DNA of 64,000 nucleotides from Jejubacter sp036620675 (GCA_036620675.1 JAZHEE010000006.1), one strand, 5' to 3'. Counted from the first letter of the stretch, positions 33,188 to 41,777 are shown. Notes: generated by a model not told the origin, from the letters alone. Numbers and translations: made by a program.

Positions 33188-33224
33188 TAAGATATTGTCT
33201 ATAGATCTGATAGGAGCACGCTAT
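33188..33224. promoter_or_regulatory. oxyR box: Distal OxyR-type box
   Basis: The 37-base OxyR frame is matched with three perfect quartets at exact seven-base spacing: TAAG-N7-CTAT-N7-ATAG-N7-CTAT (plus strand). In E. coli dsbG, also OxyR-regulated, is divergent from ahpC; no dsbG is present here. The box could serve the minus-strand promoter next to it, or be what remains of a dsbG control region. Confidence 0.7.
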
Positions 33225-33638
33225 AAGTGACGGGAAAGGAAGATTTTCATATTTTAATAGCAAATATTGCGCAATATAAGCCAGTTAGCCCATATAACCG
33301 CCCCATTTTCCCGCTTTATACATTCCCTGACGCTAAAAATGCGCTTTTTCCGGCCAGCGCACCACAAACCGGAAATGACGCAGCACATAGCCATTCGTCA
33401 ATTATCCATACCGGAAAAACCTCAATATTACGCTGCCTTTTCTGGAATCAGGCCGCTATGCCCCACACTGCGTGGCATAATCTGTTGCACTCACTCTATC
33501 AGAAGTGAAACCTGTATCACAAAACCTTGCTGTACAGCAGAATCATCCATCTCTACGCCGTTTTCCACCTCCCGGCCAGGCCGGGCAATCTCTTAACGTA
33601 ATGGCATAACAGATTTTCCTAATCCCCGGAGATGAAGT
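33225..33638 (+). other. Upstream region of araE
   Basis: No convincing gene lies here; the short frames overlap one another and lack ribosome sites. A TAGC (33388-33391) and a TCCATA (33405-33410) are the two words of an AraC half-site but stand 13 rather than 7 bases apart. An inverted repeat TATGCC...GGCATA (about 33458-33480) ends in a CATAAT -10-like word. AraC/CRP control of araE is expected but not proven from these words. Confidence 0.4.
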
Positions 33639-35057
33639 ATGTCGTATGTGAGTGATACCCCCAGGATGGAGTCCCCTCAGGAGCAGCGCGCCAGGCGAAT
33701 GAACCTGTTCGTTGCCATTTCGGCCGCCGTCGCTGGCCTGTTATTCGGCCTGGACATCGGCGTTATCGCTGGCGCCCTGCCCTTCATTACCGATCACTTT
33801 ACCCTGAACAGCCACCAGCAGGAGTGGGTGGTCAGCAGCATGATGCTCGGCGCCGCCATTGGCGCGCTGTTTAACGGCTGGCTCTCCGCCCGTCAGGGCC
33901 GCAAACTCAGCCTGCTGGCAGGCGCAATTTTGTTTATTATCGGTTCCCTGGGGTCGGCTTTCGCCCACAACCTTGAAGTGTTACTGATTGCGCGTGTAGT
34001 GCTCGGCATTGCCGTGGGCATCGCCTCCTACACTGCCCCACTCTATCTGTCTGAGATGGCGTCGGAACACGTACGCGGCAAGATGATCAGTATGTACCAG
34101 TTGATGGTGACTTTAGGGATCCTGCTTGCCTTCCTGTCCGATACCGCCCTGAGCTACAGCGGCAACTGGCGCGCCATGCTCGGCGTGCTGGCTCTGCCGG
34201 CGCTGGTATTGCTGGCAATGGTGATTTTTCTGCCAAACAGCCCGCGCTGGCTGGCGGCCAACGGCAAGTATGCCCAGGCGGAGCGAGTGCTCAGAATGCT
34301 GCGTGATACCTCGGAAAAGGCCCGCGAAGAGCTCGATGAGATCCGCGACAGTCTGAAGGTAAAACAGGGGGGATGGGCGCTGTTTCGCTCGAACCGCAAC
34401 GTACGGCGCGCGGTCTTCCTGGGTATGCTGTTACAGGCAATGCAGCAGTTTACCGGAATGAACATCATCATGTATTACGCGCCAAAGATTTTCGAAATGG
34501 CGGGCTTCAGCAGCCACCAGCAGCAAATGATTGCAACGGTGGTGGTCGGTCTGACCTTTATGCTGGCTACCTTTATTGCCGTCTTTACCGTCGACAAGTC
34601 CGGCCGTAAACCGGCGCTGAAAATCGGCTTTACCGTGATGGCGATCGGCACCCTGATTCTGGGCTACTGCCTGATGCAGGTAGACAACGGCAATCTCTCT
34701 ACCGGTATCTCCTGGCTCTCTGTCGGTATGACCATGATGTGTATTGCCGGCTATGCGATGAGCGCCGCGCCGGTAGTCTGGATTCTGTGCTCCGAAATTC
34801 AGCCGCTGAAGTGTCGCGATTTCGGTGTTACCTGCTCCACCACCACTAACTGGGTGTCCAATATGATTATCGGCGCCACCTTCCTGACGCTACTGGACAG
34901 CATCGGTGCCGCCGGTACCTTCTGGCTTTACACCGGTCTGAACCTGGCGTTCGTCGCCATCACCTTCTGGCTGATTCCTGAAACCAAAAACGTCACCCTG
35001 GAACATATTGAAAAGAAGCTGATGTCCGGTAAAAAACTGCGCGATATCGGGCGCTGA
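33639..35057 (+). CDS. araE: L-arabinose:H+ symporter AraE
   Basis: 472 residues, the same length as E. coli AraE and very similar throughout. It is a 12-helix major facilitator sugar porter with GLLFGLDIGVIAGALPF in helix 1, RxGRK-type loops (RQGRKLS; DKSGRKPALK), ALLQAMQQFTG-type helix 7 (LLQAMQQFTGMNIIMYYAP) and the PETK motif IPETKNVTLEHIE near the end. It imports arabinose with a proton. In E. coli araE is at the lysA/galR region, far from ahpC, so this position is unusual. Confidence 0.95.
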   Translation: MSYVSDTPRMESPQEQRARRMNLFVAISAAVAGLLFGLDIGVIAGALPFITDHFTLNSHQQEWVVSSMMLGAAIGALFNGWLSARQGRKLSLLAGAILFIIGSLGSAFAHNLEVLLIARVVLGIAVGIASYTAPLYLSEMASEHVRGKMISMYQLMVTLGILLAFLSDTALSYSGNWRAMLGVLALPALVLLAMVIFLPNSPRWLAANGKYAQAERVLRMLRDTSEKAREELDEIRDSLKVKQGGWALFRSNRNVRRAVFLGMLLQAMQQFTGMNIIMYYAPKIFEMAGFSSHQQQMIATVVVGLTFMLATFIAVFTVDKSGRKPALKIGFTVMAIGTLILGYCLMQVDNGNLSTGISWLSVGMTMMCIAGYAMSAAPVVWILCSEIQPLKCRDFGVTCSTTTNWVSNMIIGATFLTLLDSIGAAGTFWLYTGLNLAFVAITFWLIPETKNVTLEHIEKKLMSGKKLRDIGR

Positions 35058-35077
35058 CAGCCTTTCCGACATCACCG

Positions 35078-35105
35078 GAAAAGACGGCGTTCTGCCGTCT
35101 TTTCC
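35078..35105. terminator. Bidirectional terminator between araE and kdgT
   Basis: GGAAAAGACGGC-gttct-GCCGTCTTTTCC, a 12-base perfect stem between the convergent genes, with T-rich distal arms on both strands. Confidence 0.85.
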
Positions 35106-35106
35106 A

Positions 35107-36087
35107 TTAATGAGCCTTTACTCCGCCCTTAGCCACCAGGCCGCTCCCCGCATGGCGTGCGTACAGCGCGGTAATCATCGGCACCAGCACCGAAGTGACA
35201 ATCACGCTGGTCGCCACCAGCGCCGTGGCGGACTGGGCCACGGGCGCGAACGCCGGATTCATCTGGGCGATAATCACCGGATTTGCCACTGCCGCTCCGG
35301 CCGAAGACGAAGCGGCGATACCCGCAGTACCGTTACCGCCGCCGATCAGGCGATCGGCCAGGATCAGCGGAATGCCGGTAATCACAATCACCGCCGCGCC
35401 CAGAAATACGCCAGGCAGGCCGGTATCCAGAATCACGCCCAGATTAATGGTATTGCCCAGCGCGAAGCCGAAAAACGGAATCAGCGTGGTGGTCGCCTTC
35501 CCAAAGAACTCCCGCAGACTGCTGTCCAGATTACCCAACGCAAAGCCCACCAGGAACGGCAGCACGGCGCCGACAAAGTGCTGCGGCTCAAAGGTCGCCA
35601 GCCCGGCCGAACCCAGTATCACCATGGTCATCAGCGGGCCAGACTCCAGCGACATCAACACGAAAGCGCCCGCCTCTTCTTTGGTGCCATACTGATTCAT
35701 CAGGCTGGCGTACAGACCGCCGTTGGTCATATCCATGGCGGAAATAATAGCCAGCACTGAGATTCCGGCAAAAACGCCGCTGGTAATGCCGTGTTCCGGT
35801 ATCACCATGGCAGCAAGCATCGCCACGCCCCAGGCCGTGGCGATTTTGGTCACCACCAGAGTTCCGGATTTACGCAGCACCGTGCCGGTGGCCCGCAGTT
35901 CAATGGAAGCGCCAATGCAGAAAAACCAGACTGCCAGAATCGGCACCGTGCCACCGATCATCCCTTTGGTGAAGGAGCCGAAATACTCTCCGGTTCCCGG
36001 CGCCAGAGTGTTAAGCAGTGCACCAAGCAGTAACGGCACCAGCATCATGCCGCCGGGGATCCTCTCGATCGCAGCTTTAATTTTCAT
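35107..36087 (-). CDS. kdgT: 2-keto-3-deoxygluconate permease KdgT
   Basis: 326 residues from ATG 36087 (MKIKAAIERIPGGMMLVPLL), close to E. coli KdgT (327); an extension to 36132 has no match. About ten membrane helices; conserved AMDMTNGGLYASLMNQYGTKEEAGAFVLMSLESGPLMTM and GGGNGTAGIAASSSAGAAVA. It imports 2-keto-3-deoxygluconate, a pectin and glucuronate breakdown product, by proton symport. A KdgR-type operator lies 65-90 bases upstream. Confidence 0.95.
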   Translation of the reverse strand: MKIKAAIERIPGGMMLVPLLLGALLNTLAPGTGEYFGSFTKGMIGGTVPILAVWFFCIGASIELRATGTVLRKSGTLVVTKIATAWGVAMLAAMVIPEHGITSGVFAGISVLAIISAMDMTNGGLYASLMNQYGTKEEAGAFVLMSLESGPLMTMVILGSAGLATFEPQHFVGAVLPFLVGFALGNLDSSLREFFGKATTTLIPFFGFALGNTINLGVILDTGLPGVFLGAAVIVITGIPLILADRLIGGGNGTAGIAASSSAGAAVANPVIIAQMNPAFAPVAQSATALVATSVIVTSVLVPMITALYARHAGSGLVAKGGVKAH

Positions 36088-36154
36088 TGTCGCTCCCGCT
36101 TTATTGGTTGGTGACTCAATAACCATTAGCACAACAAAACTGCGATCGATAAAA

Positions 36155-36173
36155 GATGAAATGACATTTCATT
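36155..36173. promoter_or_regulatory. KdgR-type operator of kdgT
   Basis: GATGAAATGACATTTCATT matches 18 of 19 positions of the KdgR consensus AATRAAAYRNYRTTTYATT (recalled), centred on a perfect 17-base palindrome. KdgR represses pectin and keto-deoxygluconate genes. It is the only such site I found in the window, and it sits upstream of the one gene expected to have it. Confidence 0.8.
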
Positions 36174-36247
36174 CGAATTTGTGAACCGGTGACGATTTAG
36201 TCAACGGCGTCACTATCGGCCTGGCTCTGCCGCCGCCCCCGGCCAGA

Positions 36248-37411
36248 CTAGAGGTTTACCAGACGTTCCGCCGCTGCGCTCAGCGTCTCCGGTTGTTTGG
36301 CGAAGCACAGGCGAATCAGGGTATGGGGGAAGGGATCGGCGCAAAATACCGATAGTGGAATCGCGGCCACGCCTACCTCCGTCGTCAGCCAGCGGCAGAA
36401 GCTGACGTCATCGCTGTCGGAAATCGCGCCGTAATCCGCCAGCAGAAAGTAGGTACCTTCGCAGGGCAGTAATTCGAGACGCCCGGGTGCGAGCGTCTGG
36501 ACAAAGGCATCGCGCCGCTGGCGATAAAAATCGGGCAGTTCTCGATAATGCTCCGGCTCGGCGCGTAGCATATCGGCAAGAGCGAACTGCGCCGGGGTGT
36601 TCACCGAAAAGGTCAGATACTGGTGCACCTTACGCACCTCGGCGCTCAGCGCTTCCGGCGCCACGCAGTAACCCACCTTCCAGCCGGTCATATGGAAGGT
36701 TTTGCCAAATGACGAAACGGCGATCGAGCGCTGACGCAGCGAAGCATGCCCCAACACGCTGGTATGTCCCCGGGGATCAAAACAGATATGTTCATACACT
36801 TCGTCGCTCAGCACGTAGATCTCATAGGGCGCGATAGCCTGCCACAGCGCCGCGAAATCCTCCTCGCGCCAGACCGTGGCGGTGGGGTTGTGTGGGGTAT
36901 TGATAATCACCAGCCGGGTACGCTGCGAAACCAGCTCGCGAAACGCCTGCCAGTCCACCCGAAAATGCGGGGGCGCCAGCGACAGACGCTTCAGTATGCC
37001 GCCAGCCAGCTGCACTGCGGGCGCATAGCTGTCGTAGCTGGGATCAAAGCAGATAACCTCGTCTCCCGGGCGCACCAGCGCGGTAATCGATGCGAACAGC
37101 GCTTCGGTGGCGCCAGCGGTCACAGTGACTTCGGTTTCAGGCTCCGGCTGCCAGCCATAAAGTTCCCGGGTCTTATCGGCAATCGCCTCGCGTAGCGCGG
37201 GGACGCCAGTCATGGGAGCATACTGATTGGCGCCGCGCGCCACGTGATGCGCCAGACGTTCCTGCAATAATCGCGGCCCGTCAAAATCCGGAAATCCCTG
37301 AGAAAGATTGATGGCCTGATGCCGGGCGGCCAGCGCGCTCATCTGAGTAAAAATCGTGGTTCCCAGCGCCGGCAGACGACTCTGGGGCTTAAGTGGGGTG
37401 ATGTTGTTCAT
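36248..37411 (-). CDS. ybdL: Methionine aminotransferase YbdL
   Basis: 387 residues, a fold-type I PLP aminotransferase. Features: INLSQGFPDFDGP at the N-terminus, NTPHNPTATVW, and the PLP Lys in SSFGKTFHMTGWKVGYC. E. coli YbdL (386) prefers methionine, histidine and phenylalanine. Here it is divergent from mtnB and next to the salvage cluster, which fits the last step, transamination of 2-keto-4-methylthiobutyrate to methionine. It may share the divergent MetJ-controlled region. Confidence 0.95.
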   Translation of the reverse strand: MNNITPLKPQSRLPALGTTIFTQMSALAARHQAINLSQGFPDFDGPRLLQERLAHHVARGANQYAPMTGVPALREAIADKTRELYGWQPEPETEVTVTAGATEALFASITALVRPGDEVICFDPSYDSYAPAVQLAGGILKRLSLAPPHFRVDWQAFRELVSQRTRLVIINTPHNPTATVWREEDFAALWQAIAPYEIYVLSDEVYEHICFDPRGHTSVLGHASLRQRSIAVSSFGKTFHMTGWKVGYCVAPEALSAEVRKVHQYLTFSVNTPAQFALADMLRAEPEHYRELPDFYRQRRDAFVQTLAPGRLELLPCEGTYFLLADYGAISDSDDVSFCRWLTTEVGVAAIPLSVFCADPFPHTLIRLCFAKQPETLSAAAERLVNL

Positions 37412-37498
37412 TATGCTGCCCTTTCGCTCAATTCGATGGGCCTGTTTGTAACAGGTATGTTGCTGCCACTATAGCACGGTGTTAATATTTGGCAATCG

Positions 37499-37522
37499 AG
37501 ACGCTTAGACGTCCAGACAGAA
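37499..37522. promoter_or_regulatory. met box: MetJ operator (three tandem met boxes) before mtnBCD
   Basis: Three head-to-tail eight-base words, AGACGCTT, AGACGTCC and AGACAGAA, follow the met-box consensus AGACGTCT in exact register, 13 bases before mtnB. MetJ binds such tandem boxes with S-adenosylmethionine as co-repressor. Confidence 0.85.
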
Positions 37523-37534
37523 ACGGAGTCCACG

Positions 37535-38146
37535 ATGCCTTATCAGCCACTCAACGCCCTGGTCGACACCTGCCGCTGGATAGGCGCCCGGGGTTGGGCC
37601 CCCGCTACTGGCGGCAATATGTCGCTGCGCGAAGACAGCGACCACTGCTGGATTAGCCAGTCCGGTAAGGATAAAGGCAGCCTGACCGCCGACGACTTCC
37701 TGCGGGTGGAGATCGCCACCAGTCACGCGCCCTGCGGCGGCCGTCCGTCGGCGGAAACCGGTTTGCATACCCTGCTCTATCGCCTGTGGCCCGAAGCGGG
37801 CGCAGTACTTCACGTACACACCGTTAATGCCACCGTGCTGTCGCGCCTGATCCGCGAGCCTGAGCTGGAACTGACCGGCTACGAAATGCAAAAATCCCTG
37901 CGTGGCCAGAACAGCCATCAGCAGCGCGTGACGATCCCTGTCTTCGATAACAGCCAGGATATCGACGCCCTGGCGCAACATATTGCCCGCTACGGCGAAC
38001 GCCATCCCCTGCGCTATGGTTTTCTGCTGCGCGGCCACGGGCTCACCTGCTGGGGCCGGGACGTCGATGAGGCCCGCCGCCATCTGGAAGGGCTGGAGTT
38101 TCTGTTTCACTGTGAAATGCAGCGCCGGCTGCTGGAGAGAGTATGA
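37535..38146 (+). CDS. mtnB: Methylthioribulose-1-phosphate dehydratase MtnB
   Basis: 203 residues, aldolase class II/adducin fold. Zinc ligands are in the VLHVHTVNATVLS segment and in LLRGHGLTCWG; the early segment ATGGNMSLRED is the phosphate-binding loop. It dehydrates 5-methylthioribulose-1-phosphate to the 2,3-diketo compound. It is first in the mtnBCD operon; mtnC overlaps it by four bases. K-12 lacks this gene. Confidence 0.96.
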   Translation: MPYQPLNALVDTCRWIGARGWAPATGGNMSLREDSDHCWISQSGKDKGSLTADDFLRVEIATSHAPCGGRPSAETGLHTLLYRLWPEAGAVLHVHTVNATVLSRLIREPELELTGYEMQKSLRGQNSHQQRVTIPVFDNSQDIDALAQHIARYGERHPLRYGFLLRGHGLTCWGRDVDEARRHLEGLEFLFHCEMQRRLLERV

Positions 38147-38829
38147 TTCGCGCCATTGTGACCGATATTGAAGGCACCACCAGTGACATCCGTTTCGTTC
38201 ATGACGTGCTGTTTCCTGTGGCCCGTCAGCGTATGGCGGAGTTCGTCAGCCAGCAGCAGTCCCGGGAACCGGTGCGTTCGCTGCTCAACGACCTGCGCAA
38301 GGAAATCAACCAGCCCGAAGCCAGCACCGACCAGCTTGTCGCCACGCTGGAAGACTTTATGGCTCAGGATCGTAAATCCACCGCGTTAAAAGCGCTCCAG
38401 GGCATGATCTGGCGCGATGGCTACCTGAACGGCGATTTTAAAGGCCACGTTTACGAAGATGTCCCCCCGGCGCTGATGCGCTGGCAGGCGCAGGGCATTA
38501 CTTTGGGAGTTTATTCCTCCGGTTCGGTAGAGGCCCAGAAGCTGCTGTTCGGTTACAGCTGCGCCGGGGATCTCAGCCCGTACTTCAGCGCCTGGTTCGA
38601 CACCCACGTGGGCGCCAAGCGGGAAGCCGACGCCTATTGCGCCATCGCCGGACTGCTGGGGCTGGCGCCGGATACAATTCTGTTTCTGTCCGATATCCAC
38701 CAGGAGCTGGATGCCGCACAGGAGGCTGGCTGGAATACTATCCAGCTGATTCGCGGCGAACAGGATCCCCTAAGCCGTCACCCGCAGGTTCAGCGATTCG
38801 ATCAGATTTCCCCGGAGAACATGCCATGA
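38143..38829 (+). CDS. mtnC: Enolase-phosphatase E1 MtnC
   Basis: 228 residues, HAD superfamily: motif I DIEGTTSDIRFV (nucleophile Asp at residue 8), motif II VYSSGS, Lys in GAKREADAY, and motif III FLSDIHQELDAA. The bifunctional enzyme enolises and dephosphorylates the diketo intermediate to the acireductone. ATGA overlaps at both ends with mtnB and mtnD show a tightly coupled operon. Confidence 0.97.
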   Translation: MIRAIVTDIEGTTSDIRFVHDVLFPVARQRMAEFVSQQQSREPVRSLLNDLRKEINQPEASTDQLVATLEDFMAQDRKSTALKALQGMIWRDGYLNGDFKGHVYEDVPPALMRWQAQGITLGVYSSGSVEAQKLLFGYSCAGDLSPYFSAWFDTHVGAKREADAYCAIAGLLGLAPDTILFLSDIHQELDAAQEAGWNTIQLIRGEQDPLSRHPQVQRFDQISPENMP

Positions 38830-39368
38830 GCGCACTGACTATCTATGCCAGCCATAACGCCGCCACGCCTGAGTGGCACAGCACCGAAGGTCAGGCCATC
38901 GCCGAACGGCTGGCCCGGCACGGCGTACGTTTCGAACGCTGGCGCGCCGACCGCGATCTGGGCGATGCCCCAACGCCGGAAAGCACGATTGCCGCCTATC
39001 AGCACGCTATCGACCAACTGGTGGAGGAAGAAGGCTACCAGAGCTGGGACGTTATCAGTATGCGCGCCGATCATCCCCGGAAAGCGGAGATGCGCGAAAA
39101 GTTTCTCCAGGAGCATACCCACGGCGAAGACGAAGTACGCTTCTTTGTGGAAGGGCGCGGCCTGTTCTGTCTGCATCTGGACGAACGCGTCTGGCAAATA
39201 CTGTGCGAGAAAGGCGATCTGATCTCGGTTCCGGCCGGCACGCCACACTGGTTTGATATGGGCCCAGAACCGAACTTCACCGCCATTCGCATCTTCGATA
39301 ATCCCGAAGGCTGGATAGCCAGCTTCACCGGCAACGATATCGCCGACCGCTTTCCGCGCCTGGGGTAA
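38826..39368 (+). CDS. mtnD: Acireductone dioxygenase MtnD
   Basis: 180 residues from ATG 38826, four bases inside mtnC. The cupin metal site is visible as HTHGEDEVRFF (two His and one Glu) with a second His in VPAGTPHWFDMG. With Fe2+ it gives formate and the keto acid precursor of methionine; with Ni2+ it gives an off-pathway product and CO. An upstream extension to 38637 lies in mtnC and is rejected. Confidence 0.97.
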   Translation: MSALTIYASHNAATPEWHSTEGQAIAERLARHGVRFERWRADRDLGDAPTPESTIAAYQHAIDQLVEEEGYQSWDVISMRADHPRKAEMREKFLQEHTHGEDEVRFFVEGRGLFCLHLDERVWQILCEKGDLISVPAGTPHWFDMGPEPNFTAIRIFDNPEGWIASFTGNDIADRFPRLG

Positions 39369-39373
39369 TCCGC

Positions 39374-39405
39374 TAACGCGACGTTCCGCCGGGAACGCCG
39401 CGTTA
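39374..39405. terminator. Hairpin between convergent mtnD and mtnA
   Basis: TAACGCG-GTTCC...GGGAAC-CGCGTTA, a long interrupted stem in the 39-base gap. It has no T-run but probably closes both transcripts. Confidence 0.6.
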
Positions 39406-39407
39406 TC

Positions 39408-40430
39408 TCAGATACGACGCAATGCACCGTCACGCACCGCCTGAGGCGTAACGACGCCGCTGTCCAGCACCCAACCGCTAATCAGTTCCGCTGGCGTTAC
39501 ATCGAACGCAGGGTTGTAGACTGCGGCCTGCTCCGGCGCCCAGCGCACTGCGCCAAAGCTGCCCGCCGCGCCAGTGACCTCATCCGCCGCCCGCTGCTCG
39601 ACCGGAATGGCGTCGCCGTTCGGGCAATCGGGATCGAGCGTGGTACGCGGCGCCGCAACGTAGAAGGGGATCCTGTGCCAGCGCGCCAGCACCGCCAGTC
39701 CGTAGGTGCCAATCTTGTTCGCAACGTCGCCGTTAGTAGCGATACGATCGGCGCCGACCCAGACCGCATCCACCTCCCCTTTCGCCATCAGGCTCGCCGC
39801 CATGGAATCGCAAATCAGCCGGTAAGGGACGCCCAGCTCCCCCAGCTCCCAGGCTGTCAGACGCCCGCCCTGAAGCAGCGGTCGGGTTTCATCCACCCAC
39901 ACCTGTTTAACCTTACCCTGCCGCCAGGCATGGGTAATAACGCCAAGGGCGGTGCCCACGCCAGCGGTGGCTAATCCACCGGTATTACAGTGGGTCAGCA
40001 GCCGACTGCCCGGCGTCACCAGTTCGCTGCCCGCGCAGGCGATGCGCTCGCACAGCTGACGGTCTTCTTCCACCAGCGCCAGGGCTTCACGCACCAGCGC
40101 GGCGCGGTACTCCTCCGCCGCCAGCGCCAGACGCATCCGATCCAGATTATTCATCAGATTTACCGCCGTAGGCCTGGACGCCCGCAGGGTTTCCAGCCCC
40201 TGCTCCAGCGCTTTCCGCCCCATGCCCTGCTCCGCCAGTAGCGCCAGCAGCAGGCTGGCCGAAAGACCGATCAGCGGCGCGCCGCGCACCTTCAGCGCCT
40301 GAATACAGGCCACCAGTTCGTCGACGCTGTCCACCGCCAGCCAGTCACTGCGGGCAGGCAGCGCCTGCTGATCGAGAATCCATAACCGGTTATCCGCCAC
40401 CCGCAGGCTGGTCGTCTGTAGTGTCTGCAT
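39408..40430 (-). CDS. mtnA: Methylthioribose-1-phosphate isomerase MtnA
   Basis: 340 residues, eIF2B-alpha-like family, with GAPLIGLSASLLLALLAEQG, the catalytic Cys in LLTHCNTGGLATAGVGTALG and Asp in VWVGADRIATNGDVANKIGTYG. It converts methylthioribose-1-phosphate, made by MtnK, to the ribulose form. It is divergent from mtnK, with a shared MetJ operator between them. Confidence 0.97.
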   Translation of the reverse strand: MQTLQTTSLRVADNRLWILDQQALPARSDWLAVDSVDELVACIQALKVRGAPLIGLSASLLLALLAEQGMGRKALEQGLETLRASRPTAVNLMNNLDRMRLALAAEEYRAALVREALALVEEDRQLCERIACAGSELVTPGSRLLTHCNTGGLATAGVGTALGVITHAWRQGKVKQVWVDETRPLLQGGRLTAWELGELGVPYRLICDSMAASLMAKGEVDAVWVGADRIATNGDVANKIGTYGLAVLARWHRIPFYVAAPRTTLDPDCPNGDAIPVEQRAADEVTGAAGSFGAVRWAPEQAAVYNPAFDVTPAELISGWVLDSGVVTPQAVRDGALRRI

Positions 40431-40482
40431 AAAGTTAAATCCATGTTGCGTTGATGTGTCACATTGTGGCAGGATGAAATCC

Positions 40483-40506
40483 AGAAGTATAGACGTCTGA
40501 ACGGCT
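40483..40506. promoter_or_regulatory. met box: MetJ operator between mtnA and mtnK
   Basis: A perfect met box AGACGTCT (40491-40498) is flanked in register by AGAAGTAT and the weaker GAACGGCT. It lies in the 107-base divergent spacer, so one repressor site can control both directions. Confidence 0.82.
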
Positions 40507-40537
40507 TTGTATCGGTAACAGAATGAGGACTGGAGAC

Positions 40538-41737
40538 ATGTCGCACTATCACACCTTTACCCCCACAGACGCGCTGGATTACGCGCGGGAGCATGGGGGA
40601 CTGGCAGACCCTTCCGCCCTGGTAGCGGCCAGCGAGGTAGGCGACGGCAACCTCAATCTGGTATTTAAAATTCTCGATCGCGACGGCGTCAGCCGGGTCA
40701 TCGTCAAACAGGCTCTGCCATGGGTGCGCTGCGTGGGAGAATCCTGGCCGCTGACGCCGGATCGGGCGCGGCTGGAAGCCCAGACGCTGCTGGAACACTA
40801 TCGTCACGCCCCCCGGCACACGGTGAAAGTGCTGCACCACGACCCGGCGCTGGCCACCATCGTGATGGAAGATCTCTCCGATCATAAAATCTGGCGCGGC
40901 GAACTGATCCAGGGACGCCACTACCCTCAGGCTATCGATCAACTGGCGGAATATCTGGCGCAAACCCTGTTTCATACCAGCGATTTCTGGCTGCCGCCCC
41001 ACGATAAAAAGCGCCAGGTGGCCAACTTTATCAATCCGGCGATGTGTGAGATCACCGAGGATCTGTTCTTTAACGATCCCTATCAGGAACATCCGCGCAA
41101 CAACTACCCCGAACAGCTGGAGCCGGAAGTCGCGCAGTTACGTGAAGACAGGGGGCTGAAAGTGGCCGTTGCGGCTCTGAAGCACCGCTTTCTGACCCAT
41201 GCAGAGGCCCTGCTCCACGGCGATATCCACAGCGGCTCGCTGTTTGTGGCCGACGGTAGCCTGAAGGCCATCGATGCCGAGTTTGGCTATTTCGGCCCCA
41301 TCGGCTTCGATCTGGGCACTGCCATGGGCAACCTGCTGCTGAACTACTGCGGTGCGCCGGGTCTGCTGGGCATTCGCGAAGCGGCGGACGTCCGCGAACA
41401 GCGGCTCCAGGATCTGCGCGAGTTATGGCTCGGCTTCCACCAGCGCTTCCTGGCCCTGGCCCGCGACAAAAGTCGGGATGCGGCGCTGGGCCGCCCCGGC
41501 TACGCCGAAGCCTTTCTGCAAAAGGTCTGGTTCGACAGCATCGGTTTTTGCGGCACCGAACTGATTCGCCGCAGCGTGGGGCTTTCCCACGTAGCGGATC
41601 TGGAAGAGATTCAGGATGAGCGGATGCGGCTGGCCTGTACCAGCCACGCGATGACGCTGGGAAGAACGCTGATTGTGCTGGCCGACAGGCTGGACAACGT
41701 GGACGAACTGATTGCCCGAATTCGCCAGTACAGCTAA
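40538..41737 (+). CDS. mtnK: Methylthioribose kinase MtnK
   Basis: 399 residues from ATG 40538 (MSHYHTFTPTDALDYAR), the length of the Klebsiella enzyme; a frame extension to 40523 adds five residues. Protein-kinase-like (aminoglycoside phosphotransferase) fold: EVGDGNLNLVFKI nucleotide loop, Lys in VIVKQALPWVR, catalytic Asp in LLHGDIHSGSLFV and metal-binding DAEFG. It phosphorylates 5-methylthioribose, the by-product of polyamine and homoserine-lactone synthesis. Confidence 0.96.
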   Translation: MSHYHTFTPTDALDYAREHGGLADPSALVAASEVGDGNLNLVFKILDRDGVSRVIVKQALPWVRCVGESWPLTPDRARLEAQTLLEHYRHAPRHTVKVLHHDPALATIVMEDLSDHKIWRGELIQGRHYPQAIDQLAEYLAQTLFHTSDFWLPPHDKKRQVANFINPAMCEITEDLFFNDPYQEHPRNNYPEQLEPEVAQLREDRGLKVAVAALKHRFLTHAEALLHGDIHSGSLFVADGSLKAIDAEFGYFGPIGFDLGTAMGNLLLNYCGAPGLLGIREAADVREQRLQDLRELWLGFHQRFLALARDKSRDAALGRPGYAEAFLQKVWFDSIGFCGTELIRRSVGLSHVADLEEIQDERMRLACTSHAMTLGRTLIVLADRLDNVDELIARIRQYS

Positions 41738-41746
41738 TGAAAGATA

Positions 41747-41769
41747 CAGCCCCGCCGCATGCGGGGCTG
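41747..41769. terminator. Hairpin between convergent mtnK and the COG0523 GTPase
   Basis: CAGCCCCGC-cgcat-GCGGGGCTG, a nine-base perfect stem filling the 40-base gap; probably acts on both strands although T-runs are short. Confidence 0.65.
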
Positions 41770-41777
41770 GCAGACGC

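Noticed and set aside
37412..37534. SAM or other riboswitch before mtnB
   Set aside because: The leader is only a few tens of bases and its repeats are MetJ boxes; no T-box or SAM aptamer elements seen.
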